From contig JAODNA010000075.1 of assembly GCA_025465135.1 (NCBI GenBank), forward strand, positions 1 to 33,356: a stretch of DNA of 33,356 bases, written 5' to 3'. This document shows positions 14,647 through 22,529 of this stretch, piece by piece. The position numbers and the translations under genes were made by a program. Below the pieces are notes generated by a model. The model was not told the DNA's origin. It made no database searches and saw only the letters and a list, made by a program, of their open reading frames with translations. This DNA is from Frankiales bacterium. GTDB lineage: Bacteria; Actinomycetota; Actinomycetes; Mycobacteriales; SCTD01. Positions within the stretch are counted from its first letter, which is position 1. Every line of letters starts with the position of its first letter.

Positions 14647-16394
14647 TAGCGGACTGCCCTTCGCCGTACGCCGAGTGCCACAGCGAGCAGCAGCAGACCG
14701 AATCCGGCGACGACGGGTGCACCCGTGCGGGGCAGCTGTTGCGGTGCGGGACCGGCTGCCGGCGGACGCGCGACCGGGCGGCCCGGCGCGGCCGCTGCTG
14801 CTTCCAGGTGGCCGGCGTAGCCACGGGTCTGGCCGTTCTGCGCGACGCAGCCGGCCGAGGACGGCGCCGGGCCGCAGTCCTGGGTGAACGACCCCCAGGG
14901 CTGTCCACCGGGGGTGATTGCCGCGCCGATGAAGTCGTTGCCGAAGACCTGGATGTCGAACGGCGGAGGGAACGGCACCTGGTTGTTCAGCGGTCCGGGC
15001 AGCTGGAAGGTGCCGCCGCCCTGCACCTGGTCACCGAAGAGCAGCGGGCGCTTCGGGTCGTTGACCTGCCCGCTCGTCAGCACAGGCGAGGCGCCGCGGG
15101 CCAGCGATGCGGCTGCTCCCTGGGCAGAGGTGATCCAGCCGTCCCACGTGGTGGCACCTGCCTTGTGGCCGAGGTAGGCGACAGCGACCTGGTCGCCCTG
15201 CACGGCCATCGACCAGTGCAGCACCGACGCAAGGCCGGGGGCGAGCAGGTCGGCCGGCCGGCTCCAGGTGCGGCCGAAGTCACGAGACACCCGCAGCATC
15301 AGCGTCGTCCGGGCTTCCAGGGTCTCCTCGTCGACGAGGTAGAGCACGTCGCCCGCCCCGATCCGCAGGTCCGACAGCCCCAGGTTCAGGCCCGGTCCGG
15401 TGGCGGGCAGCGGCAACGTGACCGGTGCACCGTCGGAGCGCTTCACCACCGGGAACGTCGCCGCCTCATCCGTGCTGCGGGTGAGGTAGGTGGACCCACC
15501 GCACGAGACCATCAGGTACAGGGAGCCATCCGAAGCCGGCTGCGGATAGGACCCGTCGATCGCCGAGTAGTCCTCCCCCGCGTTGCCGCACTCGCTGTGC
15601 ACCGGCGGTGCGGCCCGGAGCACGATGCCCTTGTCGACCCACGTGCTGCCGCCGTCCAGAGACGCGTAGCAGGAGCGGGAGGTGATGGCCGGGCTCGTGA
15701 AACCGACGTTGCTGTTGGCGCAGAAGTAGACGACGTCGGGGTAGCCGACCGGCTTCGCACCTCCGGCAGGCGCAGGCGCGGAGGTGAAGCGGGGGTTCTC
15801 GGGCAGGAAGACCGTGTCGATGGCCGCGTGGTGCCAGGTCTTGCCGTCGTCCGGGCTCCACAGCAGGTGGGCCGGGCCTTCCTGCTCCGCCCCGAGCTGG
15901 GGCGCGAGCGGGATCGGCCCGTAGTCGGCGAAGAACAGCCGGCCGGTGACCGGGTCGGCGTAGTCGCCGTGGTCGGTCGGGTTCCAGGTCAGGCCGAGCG
16001 GCTTGATGAGCTGCCACGACCGGCCGCCGTCCTTGGTGACCGCCTGCCCGGCCGGGCTCGCGTTGGACTGCGTGTCCTGACCGACCGGCACCGGCGCCGT
16101 GCCGGTGCCGAGCAGGTCGTGGGGCAGTACGGCGGGCGTGAAGAACACCGCACCGGACTTCGTCGCCACCAGGTGCGACTCCGCGCCGGCGAAGCCGGTC
16201 GTGCCCCCGCATGCCACGAGATCCCTCGACAAGGTCGGCCGCGATCCCGCGGGCGCATGCCGGACGACGGGCGGCAGGCCCTTGCAGGAGGGCGCGGACG
16301 CCGTGGGGGCGGCAGACACCGGGCCGACCGCGGTGAGGGCGGCGCAGCACAGCAGGCCGGCACCCAGGAACCCTGCTCGTCGCACGGTGCGCAT
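14646..16394 (-). CDS. Cell-wall-anchored Asp-box (sialidase/BNR-type) beta-propeller protein
   Basis: 582 residues. An N-terminal signal peptide (about 1-28, ending VSAAP) leads into a domain with four Asp-box motifs: TKDGGRSW (120-127), SPDDGKTW (180-187), SLDGGSTW (245-252) and SRDFGRTW (370-377). A proline/alanine-rich spacer follows, then LPRTG (554-558), a hydrophobic segment and a final RRRAVR: a complete sortase sorting signal. It is therefore predicted to be covalently attached to the cell wall. Asp boxes occur in sialidases and many other propellers, so enzymatic activity is not implied. ATG 16394 is chosen for GAGGAG 6 nt upstream; ATG 16406 is the alternative. Its place in the fadE34 operon suggests a surface role in using the steroid or a conjugate of it. 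Confidence 0.82.
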   Translation of the reverse strand: MRTVRRAGFLGAGLLCCAALTAVGPVSAAPTASAPSCKGLPPVVRHAPAGSRPTLSRDLVACGGTTGFAGAESHLVATKSGAVFFTPAVLPHDLLGTGTAPVPVGQDTQSNASPAGQAVTKDGGRSWQLIKPLGLTWNPTDHGDYADPVTGRLFFADYGPIPLAPQLGAEQEGPAHLLWSPDDGKTWHHAAIDTVFLPENPRFTSAPAPAGGAKPVGYPDVVYFCANSNVGFTSPAITSRSCYASLDGGSTWVDKGIVLRAAPPVHSECGNAGEDYSAIDGSYPQPASDGSLYLMVSCGGSTYLTRSTDEAATFPVVKRSDGAPVTLPLPATGPGLNLGLSDLRIGAGDVLYLVDEETLEARTTLMLRVSRDFGRTWSRPADLLAPGLASVLHWSMAVQGDQVAVAYLGHKAGATTWDGWITSAQGAAASLARGASPVLTSGQVNDPKRPLLFGDQVQGGGTFQLPGPLNNQVPFPPPFDIQVFGNDFIGAAITPGGQPWGSFTQDCGPAPSSAGCVAQNGQTRGYAGHLEAAAAAPGRPVARPPAAGPAPQQLPRTGAPVVAGFGLLLLAVALGVRRRAVR

Positions 16395-16402
16395 GCTGCT
16401 CC

Positions 16403-17116
16403 TCATGGGGACGTCGGCGCCAGTCGCCGTACGACGTACTCCGTCATCGGGGCCACCTGGATCGTGTCCATGTCGATGAACGACGTGACCTCGCCGAACA
16501 CCCGCCGCTGGTTGGCCCGCAGCCGCTCCGGATCTCCGCCGGAGACGTAGAAGCGGTGCGGGTCGAGGAAGTCGGCCACGTCCGGTGCGGACTCGGTCAC
16601 GATGCCACGCACCGGCGGCGCGCCCGGACGGAGCGACCGGAAGACCTCGTTGCGGACGTACGACGTGAACGGGTGGCACTCGGCGGTCGTCGCGCGGTGC
16701 AGCCCGTGCCAGCAGCGGTAGAGCTCCCCCTCGCTCAGCCCCGCCGGCTTGTCGAACAGCGTCACCAGCGTGAGCCCCGGGGAGCGCGTGCCCTCGGCCC
16801 AGGTGAAGGCGTCGCCGTACGGCGTCGGCACCGACTCGCTGACCAGCCACGCGGCGCCCGCGCCGGGCCGCCCAGGCAGGACGAACAGCTCGGGCAGGTC
16901 CTGGTAGCTGTCCAGCCAGAGCGATGCGAGGCCGGTGAGCAGGCCGCCGCCACCGTGGTTGCTCCCGTGCCGGAGCTCTGCGTGCTCCGGCGACTCGACG
17001 TGCACGGTCGCCGCCCGCACCGCGGGCGCGTCGGCGAGCAGCGGCACCAGCACGTCGGCCAGTGGCGGTACGGCGCTTTCCGGGTCGCGCCACCAGGCGA
17101 CGCAGACCTTCTCCAC
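16403..17116 (-). CDS. EthD-like (dimeric alpha/beta barrel) protein, possibly Rv3519-like
   Basis: 237 residues. The strand-loop-helix LTLVTLFDKPAGLSEGELYRCWHGLH resembles the EthD/Dabb pattern (KPGLSxEEFxxYW...H), with further aromatic blocks ahead (LWLDSYQDLPELFVLPG). The length and position next to an Rv3520c-like LLM gene suggest correspondence to the mycobacterial KstR-regulon protein Rv3519 (remembered as 236 residues), but I could not align them. Function is unknown. GTG 17116 overlaps the LLM stop by one base (TAGTG). The gene ends 8 bp before the start of the cell-wall protein. Confidence 0.65.
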   Translation of the reverse strand: MEKVCVAWWRDPESAVPPLADVLVPLLADAPAVRAATVHVESPEHAELRHGSNHGGGGLLTGLASLWLDSYQDLPELFVLPGRPGAGAAWLVSESVPTPYGDAFTWAEGTRSPGLTLVTLFDKPAGLSEGELYRCWHGLHRATTAECHPFTSYVRNEVFRSLRPGAPPVRGIVTESAPDVADFLDPHRFYVSGGDPERLRANQRRVFGEVTSFIDMDTIQVAPMTEYVVRRLAPTSP

Positions 17117-18135
17117 TAGAGCGTCAGGTCCGCGAGCTGTCGCAGCACAGCCGGATCGCTGACGCCGCCGATCAGCAGGGTGGTCACCGGACCCGAGCGC
17201 CAGAGCTCGAGCCGCTCGGCGATGCGCTCCATCGGACCGCACAGCGCGATGCCATCAGCCAGCTCGTCCGGCACGGCCTTGACGGCGCCCTCCCGGTCAC
17301 CGGCGAGGAAGAGCTCCTGCACCTGCGCCGCCTCGTCGCCGAAGCCCATGCGGCTGACGACGTCGAGGTGGAAGTTCTTGCCCTTCGCGCCCATGCCGCC
17401 GATGTAGAAGCCGAGGTACCACTTCACGATGTCGATGGCGGCCTGCACGTCGTCGTCGACGACGACCGTCACCGGGCACGCGATCTCGAACCCCGGCTTC
17501 GCAGCCGCGAGCGCATCGGCGTACATCTGCGGTCCGTGCTCGGCGTGGAAGAAGATCGGCAGCCAGCCGTCCGCGATCTCGGTCGAGAGCTCGACGTTCT
17601 TCGGTCCCTCAGCGCCGAGGTAGACAGGGATGTCCGGGCGCAACGGGTGGCAGTTGGCCTTCAAGGGCTTGCCGAGGCCGGTGCCGCCGGGGAACGGCAG
17701 GGGGTAGTGCTCGCCGCCGTTCGTGACCGGCCCCTCACGCCGCCAGACGTCGCGCAGGACCTGGACGTACTCGCGGGTGCGCGCGAGCGGCTTCGGGAAC
17801 GGCACGCCGTACCAGCCCTCGACGACCTGCGGGCCGCTGACGCCGAGGCCGAGGATCATCCGGCCGCCGGAGAGCCGGTCGAGAGTGAGGGCGGTCATGG
17901 CCGTCGCTACCGGGGTGCGCGCGGAGATCTGGCACAGGCCGGTGCCGAGCTTGATCCGGGAGGTGTGGGCACCCACCCAGGCGAGCGGTGTGAAGACGTC
18001 GGAGCCGTAGGACTCCGCGGTCCACACGGAGTCGAAGCCGACGTCCTCGGCGGCCTTGACGAGCGGCAGCTGGTCGCCCGGTCCCTCGCCGACCCAGTAG
18101 CCGAGCATGAGGCCGAGCTTGAGGTCAGCGGTCAT
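17116..18135 (-). CDS. LLM-class F420-dependent oxidoreductase, Rv3520c-like
   Basis: 339 residues of the luciferase-like family: LKLGLMLGYWVGEGP at the start, AEDVGFDSVWTAESYGSD, TSRIKLGTGLCQISARTP, LDRLSGGRMILGLGVSGPQVVEGWYG and a C-terminal LLIGGVSDPAVLRQLADL. SGPQVVEGWYG and the subsequent RTREYV are typical of F420-dependent members. From memory it corresponds to Rv3520c, a KstR-regulon enzyme. Its exact reaction is not established. It overlaps fadE34 by 11 bp upstream and the EthD-like gene by 1 bp downstream, in an operon probably driven by the KstR-controlled fadE34 promoter. Confidence 0.85.
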   Translation of the reverse strand: MTADLKLGLMLGYWVGEGPGDQLPLVKAAEDVGFDSVWTAESYGSDVFTPLAWVGAHTSRIKLGTGLCQISARTPVATAMTALTLDRLSGGRMILGLGVSGPQVVEGWYGVPFPKPLARTREYVQVLRDVWRREGPVTNGGEHYPLPFPGGTGLGKPLKANCHPLRPDIPVYLGAEGPKNVELSTEIADGWLPIFFHAEHGPQMYADALAAAKPGFEIACPVTVVVDDDVQAAIDIVKWYLGFYIGGMGAKGKNFHLDVVSRMGFGDEAAQVQELFLAGDREGAVKAVPDELADGIALCGPMERIAERLELWRSGPVTTLLIGGVSDPAVLRQLADLTL

Positions 18136-20293
18136 CGCGTGGCAGTCCCAGGATCCGCTCGCCGATGACGTTGCGCAGCACCTCGCTCGTGCCGCCGGCG
18201 ATGGTGAGGCAGCGGGTGTTGAGCATCGTGTGGCCGAGCCGGCCCGCTGCCCCCTCCGCAGTGACGCCCTCGGCGCCGACCAGCTCGTAGCGCAGCTCGG
18301 CGGCGTCCTGCTGGTGCTTCATGCCCACCAGCTTGCGCACGCTGCTCGCCGGACCGGGGTCGGCGCCCGACAGCCGGCGCAGCGTCGTGCGGAACGCCAG
18401 CAGCGCCTGCCCCTGCGCCTCACACACCAGATGCCCGACGCGGTCGCGCAGCACCGCGTCGACGGCAGGAAGCGCGGCGACGTCGGAGAGCACGTCCTCG
18501 ACCCCGCGGCCGAACGGGGAGCCGGAGCTCATCGCGACGCGCTCGTTGGCGAGGGTCGTGCGGGCGAGCTTCCAGCCGTGGCCGACCTCGCCGACGACGC
18601 AGTCGTCCGGCACGAAGACGTCATCGAGGAACACCTCGTTGAACGCAGCGCGTCCCGTGAGCTCCCGAAGGGGGCGTACGTCGACGCCGGGCGTCTTCAT
18701 GTCGAGCAGGAAGTAGGTGATGCCCTTGTGCCGGTCAGGGCCCTTGCCCGTGCCGTCGGTGCGCGCAAGCAGGATCGCCCAGTCGGCGACGTCGGCCATG
18801 CTGGTCCAGACCTTCTGGCCGCTGATGCGCCAGCCGCCGTCCACCCTCTCCGCGCGTGTCTGCAGGCTCGCGAGGTCGGAGCCCGCCCCGGGCTCGCTGA
18901 ACATCTGGCACCACACGATCTCGCCGCGCAGGGTGGCCGGCACGAAGCGCTGCTGCTGCTCGGCCGTGCCGTGCGCGACGAGCGTCGGCGCGGCCCACGC
19001 GCCGATGACGAGGTCGCGGCGCTTGATCCCGGCGGCCGCCAGCTCCTGGTCGATGACGAGCTGCTCCACGGCGGAGGCGTTGCGCCCCCACGGCTCGGGC
19101 CAGTGCGGCATCAGGTAGCCGCCGTCGGCGATCGCCACGTCATCGGGCTTCGTCGCGACGAACGCGCGGACCTCGTCACGCACGGCGTCGGTGTCGCCGA
19201 GGTCGAGCTCGAGCCGACGTCGTGCGCCGGCGAGTGCGAGGTCGGCAACCTCACCGCGCCAGCGCGACGGGTCGCCGACGAGGGCCCGCAGCGACAGCGC
19301 GCGCTTCAGGACGACGTGCGCGTCGTGCTCCCACGTGTAGCCGATGCCGCCGAGGACCTGCAGGCAGTTCTTCGCGTTGTCGACCGCCGCCTCGACCGCC
19401 ACGGAGATCGCGACAGCCGCGGCCAGGTCTCGCTCGGGGCCCGCCGGTTCGTCGAGTGCGCGAGCGCCGTCCCAGGCCGTCGCCGCGGCCTGCTCCGCCC
19501 GCACGAGCATGTCGGCGCACAGGTGCTTGACGGCCTGGAAGGCGCCGATCGGCCGGCCGAACTGCTCTCTCGTCTTGGCGTAGGACGTCGCGGTGTCGAG
19601 CGCCCATCCCGCCAGCCCCGCGGCCTCAGCCGCGACGAGCACGCCCACGAGCAAGCAGACCTCGCGCGCGGTCAGCCCGGGGAGCAGCCGCGACGCCGGA
19701 ACGGTCACGGCGTCGAGGGAGATCTCTGCCGGCCGCCGAGTGCCGTCCATGCCCGAGAGCCGCTTCACCACGACCTGACTCGACTCCACGACGAACCACA
19801 CCTGCGCGTCGCCATCACGCGCACCGAGCACCAGCAGGTCCGCGAGGCCACCACCGAGGACGGGGCGCACCGAGCCCGTGACGGAGATCCCGTCGGCGAC
19901 CGCCGTCGCGCGCAGGCCTCCGACCGTGAGCGCGACGGCACCGGTCGACGTGCCGTCGGCGAGGCCTGGCAGCAGCTCCTTCGCCGGCGTACCGGCCGTC
20001 TTCGTCAGCAGCAGCGACGCGAACACCGTTGGCAGCGACGGGCCGTGCGCGAGGGCGCGACCGAGCTGCTCGACAGCGACCGCGAGCTCGACGCCACCGG
20101 CGCCCGAGCCACCGGACTCCTCGGCGACGTGCAGCCCGAGCAGCCCTTGCCGGCCGAGGTCCGCGAACCACTCCGGCCGGACCTCGTCGGCTTCGAGCGC
20201 GGCGCGCGCGCTGTCCCGGAGACCGGCTCGCTCGGCCCAGCCCCGGACCGCCTCGGCCAGGGCGCCGTGGTCCTCGCTGACGCCGATGGCCAT
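18125..20293 (-). CDS. fadE34: Fused two-domain acyl-CoA dehydrogenase FadE34 (ChsE3-like)
   Basis: 722 residues, close to the 711 remembered for M. tuberculosis FadE34, about twice a normal acyl-CoA dehydrogenase. The N-terminal half holds a C-terminal-type dehydrogenase signature (AKTREQFGRPIGAFQAVKH, LGGIGYTWEHDAH). The second half has MFSEPGAGSDLASLQTRA, GQKVWTSMADVADWAILLARTD and a final IAGGTSEVLRNVIGERILGLPRD. ChsE3 is reported to oxidise five-carbon steroid side-chain CoA thioesters. ATG 20293 has GGGAGG about 7 nt upstream. It is divergent from kstR, as in mycobacteria, with a KstR box 33 bp ahead of its start. It heads the leftward operon ending at 14224. Confidence 0.92.
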   Translation of the reverse strand: MAIGVSEDHGALAEAVRGWAERAGLRDSARAALEADEVRPEWFADLGRQGLLGLHVAEESGGSGAGGVELAVAVEQLGRALAHGPSLPTVFASLLLTKTAGTPAKELLPGLADGTSTGAVALTVGGLRATAVADGISVTGSVRPVLGGGLADLLVLGARDGDAQVWFVVESSQVVVKRLSGMDGTRRPAEISLDAVTVPASRLLPGLTAREVCLLVGVLVAAEAAGLAGWALDTATSYAKTREQFGRPIGAFQAVKHLCADMLVRAEQAAATAWDGARALDEPAGPERDLAAAVAISVAVEAAVDNAKNCLQVLGGIGYTWEHDAHVVLKRALSLRALVGDPSRWRGEVADLALAGARRRLELDLGDTDAVRDEVRAFVATKPDDVAIADGGYLMPHWPEPWGRNASAVEQLVIDQELAAAGIKRRDLVIGAWAAPTLVAHGTAEQQQRFVPATLRGEIVWCQMFSEPGAGSDLASLQTRAERVDGGWRISGQKVWTSMADVADWAILLARTDGTGKGPDRHKGITYFLLDMKTPGVDVRPLRELTGRAAFNEVFLDDVFVPDDCVVGEVGHGWKLARTTLANERVAMSSGSPFGRGVEDVLSDVAALPAVDAVLRDRVGHLVCEAQGQALLAFRTTLRRLSGADPGPASSVRKLVGMKHQQDAAELRYELVGAEGVTAEGAAGRLGHTMLNTRCLTIAGGTSEVLRNVIGERILGLPRDDR

Positions 20294-20326
20294 CGCCGTT
20301 GCCTCCCGCCGGATATGCGCGGATAC

Positions 20327-20340
20327 TAGAACACGTTCTT
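20327..20340. promoter_or_regulatory. KstR operator, fadE34 side of the kstR-fadE34 intergenic region
   Basis: TAGAACACGTTCTT matches 7 of the 8 fixed positions of TnnAACnnGTTnnA; the last A is T, but the inner TAGAAC/GTTCT arms are intact. Read leftward it continues into a -10-like TAGTAT, so it would sit on the fadE34 promoter. Confidence 0.82.
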
Positions 20341-20396
20341 GTACGGCGGCCAGCCTGGCTACGCTCAGAGTCGGGGCATGTCCGGCGCGATCCGGG

Positions 20397-20410
20397 TAGA
20401 ACCGGTGCTA
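20397..20410. promoter_or_regulatory. Imperfect KstR operator in front of kstR (autoregulation)
   Basis: TAGAACCGGTGCTA fits TnnAACnnGTTnnA except for GTG in place of GTT. It lies 35 bp before GTG 20446 and abuts a -10-like TAGTTT (20409-20414). A weaker site at kstR than at fadE34 would be consistent with autoregulation. Confidence 0.65.
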
Positions 20411-20445
20411 GTTTCCGGCACGGTTGCAGGGAGAGGCGGACCCAC

Positions 20446-21048
20446 GTGGCGACACCGGCTGGCGCAGCCGTGACGAGCGAGCCCGAGACGACGGCCCAGC
20501 GGGCCCGCCGGGCCCGGATCATCCAGGCCACCCTCGCCCTCGCCAGCCGCGGCGGCTACGAAGCGGTGCAGATGCGCGAGGTCGCCGAGCGCTCCGAGGT
20601 CGCCCTCGGCACGCTCTACCGCTACTTCCCTTCCAAGGTGCACCTGCTGGTGTCGGCCATGGCGCACGAGCTCGAGCGGATGCGGATCCGGTTGCAGCGC
20701 AAAGCGATCCCCGGCACCACCCGGCAGGAGCGCGTCTCCTACGTGCTCGAGCGGTCGACGCACTCCCTGCAGCGCGACCCCAACCTCACCGAGGCGCTGG
20801 TGCGGGCGATGATGGCGGCCGACGCGACCGTGGCCGACGAGGTGACCGGGGTCCGCAACCAGATGGCCGACCTCATCATCCAGGCGATGCGCAACGGCAG
20901 CGCGCCGTCCGAGGAGGACGTGGCTTACGCCGGCATCCTCCAGGACGTCTGGTTCGCCAGGCAGATCGCGTGGCTCGGCGGCCGGGTCAGCAGCGAGGAC
21001 ATCTGGAACGACATCGAGCAGGCCATCGCCCTCGTGCTGCGCGACTAG
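20446..21048 (+). CDS. kstR: TetR-family repressor KstR
   Basis: 200 residues. The N-terminal TetR helix-turn-helix has RRARIIQATLALASRGGYE, then VQMREVAERSEVALGTLYRYF, then PSKVHLLVSAMAHELERM. This is almost the KstR signature of M. tuberculosis Rv3574, including GGYEAVQMR and TLYRYFPSKVHLLVSA. The C-terminal ligand domain is of normal length. KstR represses cholesterol catabolism genes and is released by a steroid-CoA thioester such as 3-oxo-cholestenoyl-CoA (established for mycobacteria). GTG 20446 is supported by GGGAGAGG about 8 nt upstream. It is divergent from fadE34 with two candidate KstR sites between them. The stop overlaps that of the convergent receptor gene (CTAG). Confidence 0.92.
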   Translation: MATPAGAAVTSEPETTAQRARRARIIQATLALASRGGYEAVQMREVAERSEVALGTLYRYFPSKVHLLVSAMAHELERMRIRLQRKAIPGTTRQERVSYVLERSTHSLQRDPNLTEALVRAMMAADATVADEVTGVRNQMADLIIQAMRNGSAPSEEDVAYAGILQDVWFARQIAWLGGRVSSEDIWNDIEQAIALVLRD

Positions 21049-22496
21049 CCCTTGTAGTAGAAGTACGGGCCGTCGCAGCGGAAGCCCTTGGCCGGCGTGA
21101 CCCGGACCCACTGGCCGCCCTTGACCACCGCGCCGAGCCAGCAGGTCGGCGGTTTCTTGCCGGCCGGGTTGGCCGGTGCCAGCATGCCGTCGGCGTCGAA
21201 GCTCGTCACCTTGCGGAGCTGCGCCAGGATGTCTGCCCGCTTCGCCTTCGGACCGGCGTCCGTCAGCGCCTTCACGAACATCTGGGCGGATGCCCACCCG
21301 TAGACCGCGAACAGGTCGAGTTTCTCGCCCGGAGCGACCTTGTTGGTCCAGGTCTGGAAGTCCTTCACCGCCGGCACCCGATCGGCCTCGTCCTTGTTGA
21401 AGAACATGGCGAACTGCTGGTCGTTGTAGACGCCCTCTGCTGCCGCGCCGGCCCGCTGGATGAAGCCCTGGTCGTAGGCGATGCCGCCCGCGAGAAGCGG
21501 CCAGTCGACCGCCTGCTGCCTGGCTGCGGTGACCAGCCGCGCGAAGGAGGGCGCGTCGCTCGCGATGACGTAGATCATCTTCACGCCAGCGCGCTGCATG
21601 GCGACGATGTCGGCGGTGAAGTCGGTCTCGGCGGCCTGGAAGCCACGCTCGTAGAGGACCTTTCCGCCCAGGGACTCGATGGCCGCCTTGCAACCGGCCC
21701 AGGTCGCCGCGCCGCCACCGGCGTTGGCGTAGATCGTGCCGATCGCGCCCCACCGGTCGGCGTACTTCTTCTTGTAGTCCAGCAGCGGCCCGGTGCGCCA
21801 GCCGGCGACGAGCGGGGCCACGCTGAAGTTGTTGGGCAGCACCAGCGCCTTGTGGTCGAGCGCGTTGTGGATGTCGGGGATCCCGGGGGTCTTCTTCAGC
21901 TCGTCGGCGCCGCAGCCGTCGTAGATGGAGAACGACCCGACGAACGCGAACACCTTCGTCGACAGGTCCTGCGTCTGCTTCGTGTTCTCGTCGCACTGCA
22001 GCTGGCCGTCACCGACCTTGAGCTTGAGCTGGCGCCCGTAGACCCCGCCGGCGCTGTTGACCTTGGCGAGGTAGGCCTGGGTGCCGATGACCGCGCCCTG
22101 GAAGAGTCCGGGCACCGGGCCGGACAGGTCCGACACGTTGCCGAGCGTGATGCTGGTGTCGGTCACGCCGACGTCGGTGGCACCGCCGTTGCCGCCGGCC
22201 GGCGCGGGGGCTCCTCCCCCGGTGCCAGCGGTTCCCGTCGTACCGCTCGTCCCTGCGGTGCCGCTGGTGGCTCCTGTCGTCGCCGCGGCCACGCCGCCGG
22301 TGCTGCCACCGCCCCCCGTGCTGCCACCGGTCGTCGCGTCGGTGGTGGCGCCGGTCGTGCCGCCACCGGCGCCGCCCTGGGAGACGAGGGCGCCGCTGGC
22401 CGCAGCCCGCCGCTCGGAGTCGCTGAGCCGGCTGCCACAGGCTGTGAGGGAGAGCGCAACGGCCAGCAGGACCGGTACGACGGGGGACTTGCGCAT
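21045..22496 (-). CDS. Lipoprotein ABC substrate-binding protein, LivJ/LivK type
   Basis: 483 residues. A lipoprotein signal ends LTAC with Cys20 as the lipidation site. Residues 41-106 are an unusual Gly/Thr/Ala-rich linker. The receptor domain then begins ITLGNVSDLSGPVPGLFQGA and NSAGGVYGRQLKLKVGDGQ, the pattern of type I periplasmic receptors of the branched-chain amino acid group, which also bind aromatic acids and other ligands. The ligand cannot be predicted from sequence. ATG 22496 has GAGGTG upstream; GTG 22505 is the alternative. It is the last gene of the leftward transporter operon, 33 bp after the two-helix membrane protein, and meets kstR tail to tail with shared stop bases. A receptor placed last in the operon is odd for a Liv system. 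Confidence 0.87.
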   Translation of the reverse strand: MRKSPVVPVLLAVALSLTACGSRLSDSERRAAASGALVSQGGAGGGTTGATTDATTGGSTGGGGSTGGVAAATTGATSGTAGTSGTTGTAGTGGGAPAPAGGNGGATDVGVTDTSITLGNVSDLSGPVPGLFQGAVIGTQAYLAKVNSAGGVYGRQLKLKVGDGQLQCDENTKQTQDLSTKVFAFVGSFSIYDGCGADELKKTPGIPDIHNALDHKALVLPNNFSVAPLVAGWRTGPLLDYKKKYADRWGAIGTIYANAGGGAATWAGCKAAIESLGGKVLYERGFQAAETDFTADIVAMQRAGVKMIYVIASDAPSFARLVTAARQQAVDWPLLAGGIAYDQGFIQRAGAAAEGVYNDQQFAMFFNKDEADRVPAVKDFQTWTNKVAPGEKLDLFAVYGWASAQMFVKALTDAGPKAKRADILAQLRKVTSFDADGMLAPANPAGKKPPTCWLGAVVKGGQWVRVTPAKGFRCDGPYFYYKG

Positions 22497-22529
22497 GCGG
22501 GGCACCTCGGGGGCTGGGAGCGGCTGGGG

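Noticed and set aside
14646-17093. Upstream extension of the Asp-box protein to base 17093
   Set aside because: The extension is a frame shadow of the EthD-like gene; the signal peptide and the GAGGAG Shine-Dalgarno place the start at 16394.
22201-22400. Tandem DNA repeat or CRISPR-like array
   Set aside because: The repetitive look comes from Gly/Thr/Ala codons of the receptor linker; units vary in length and there are no spacers.
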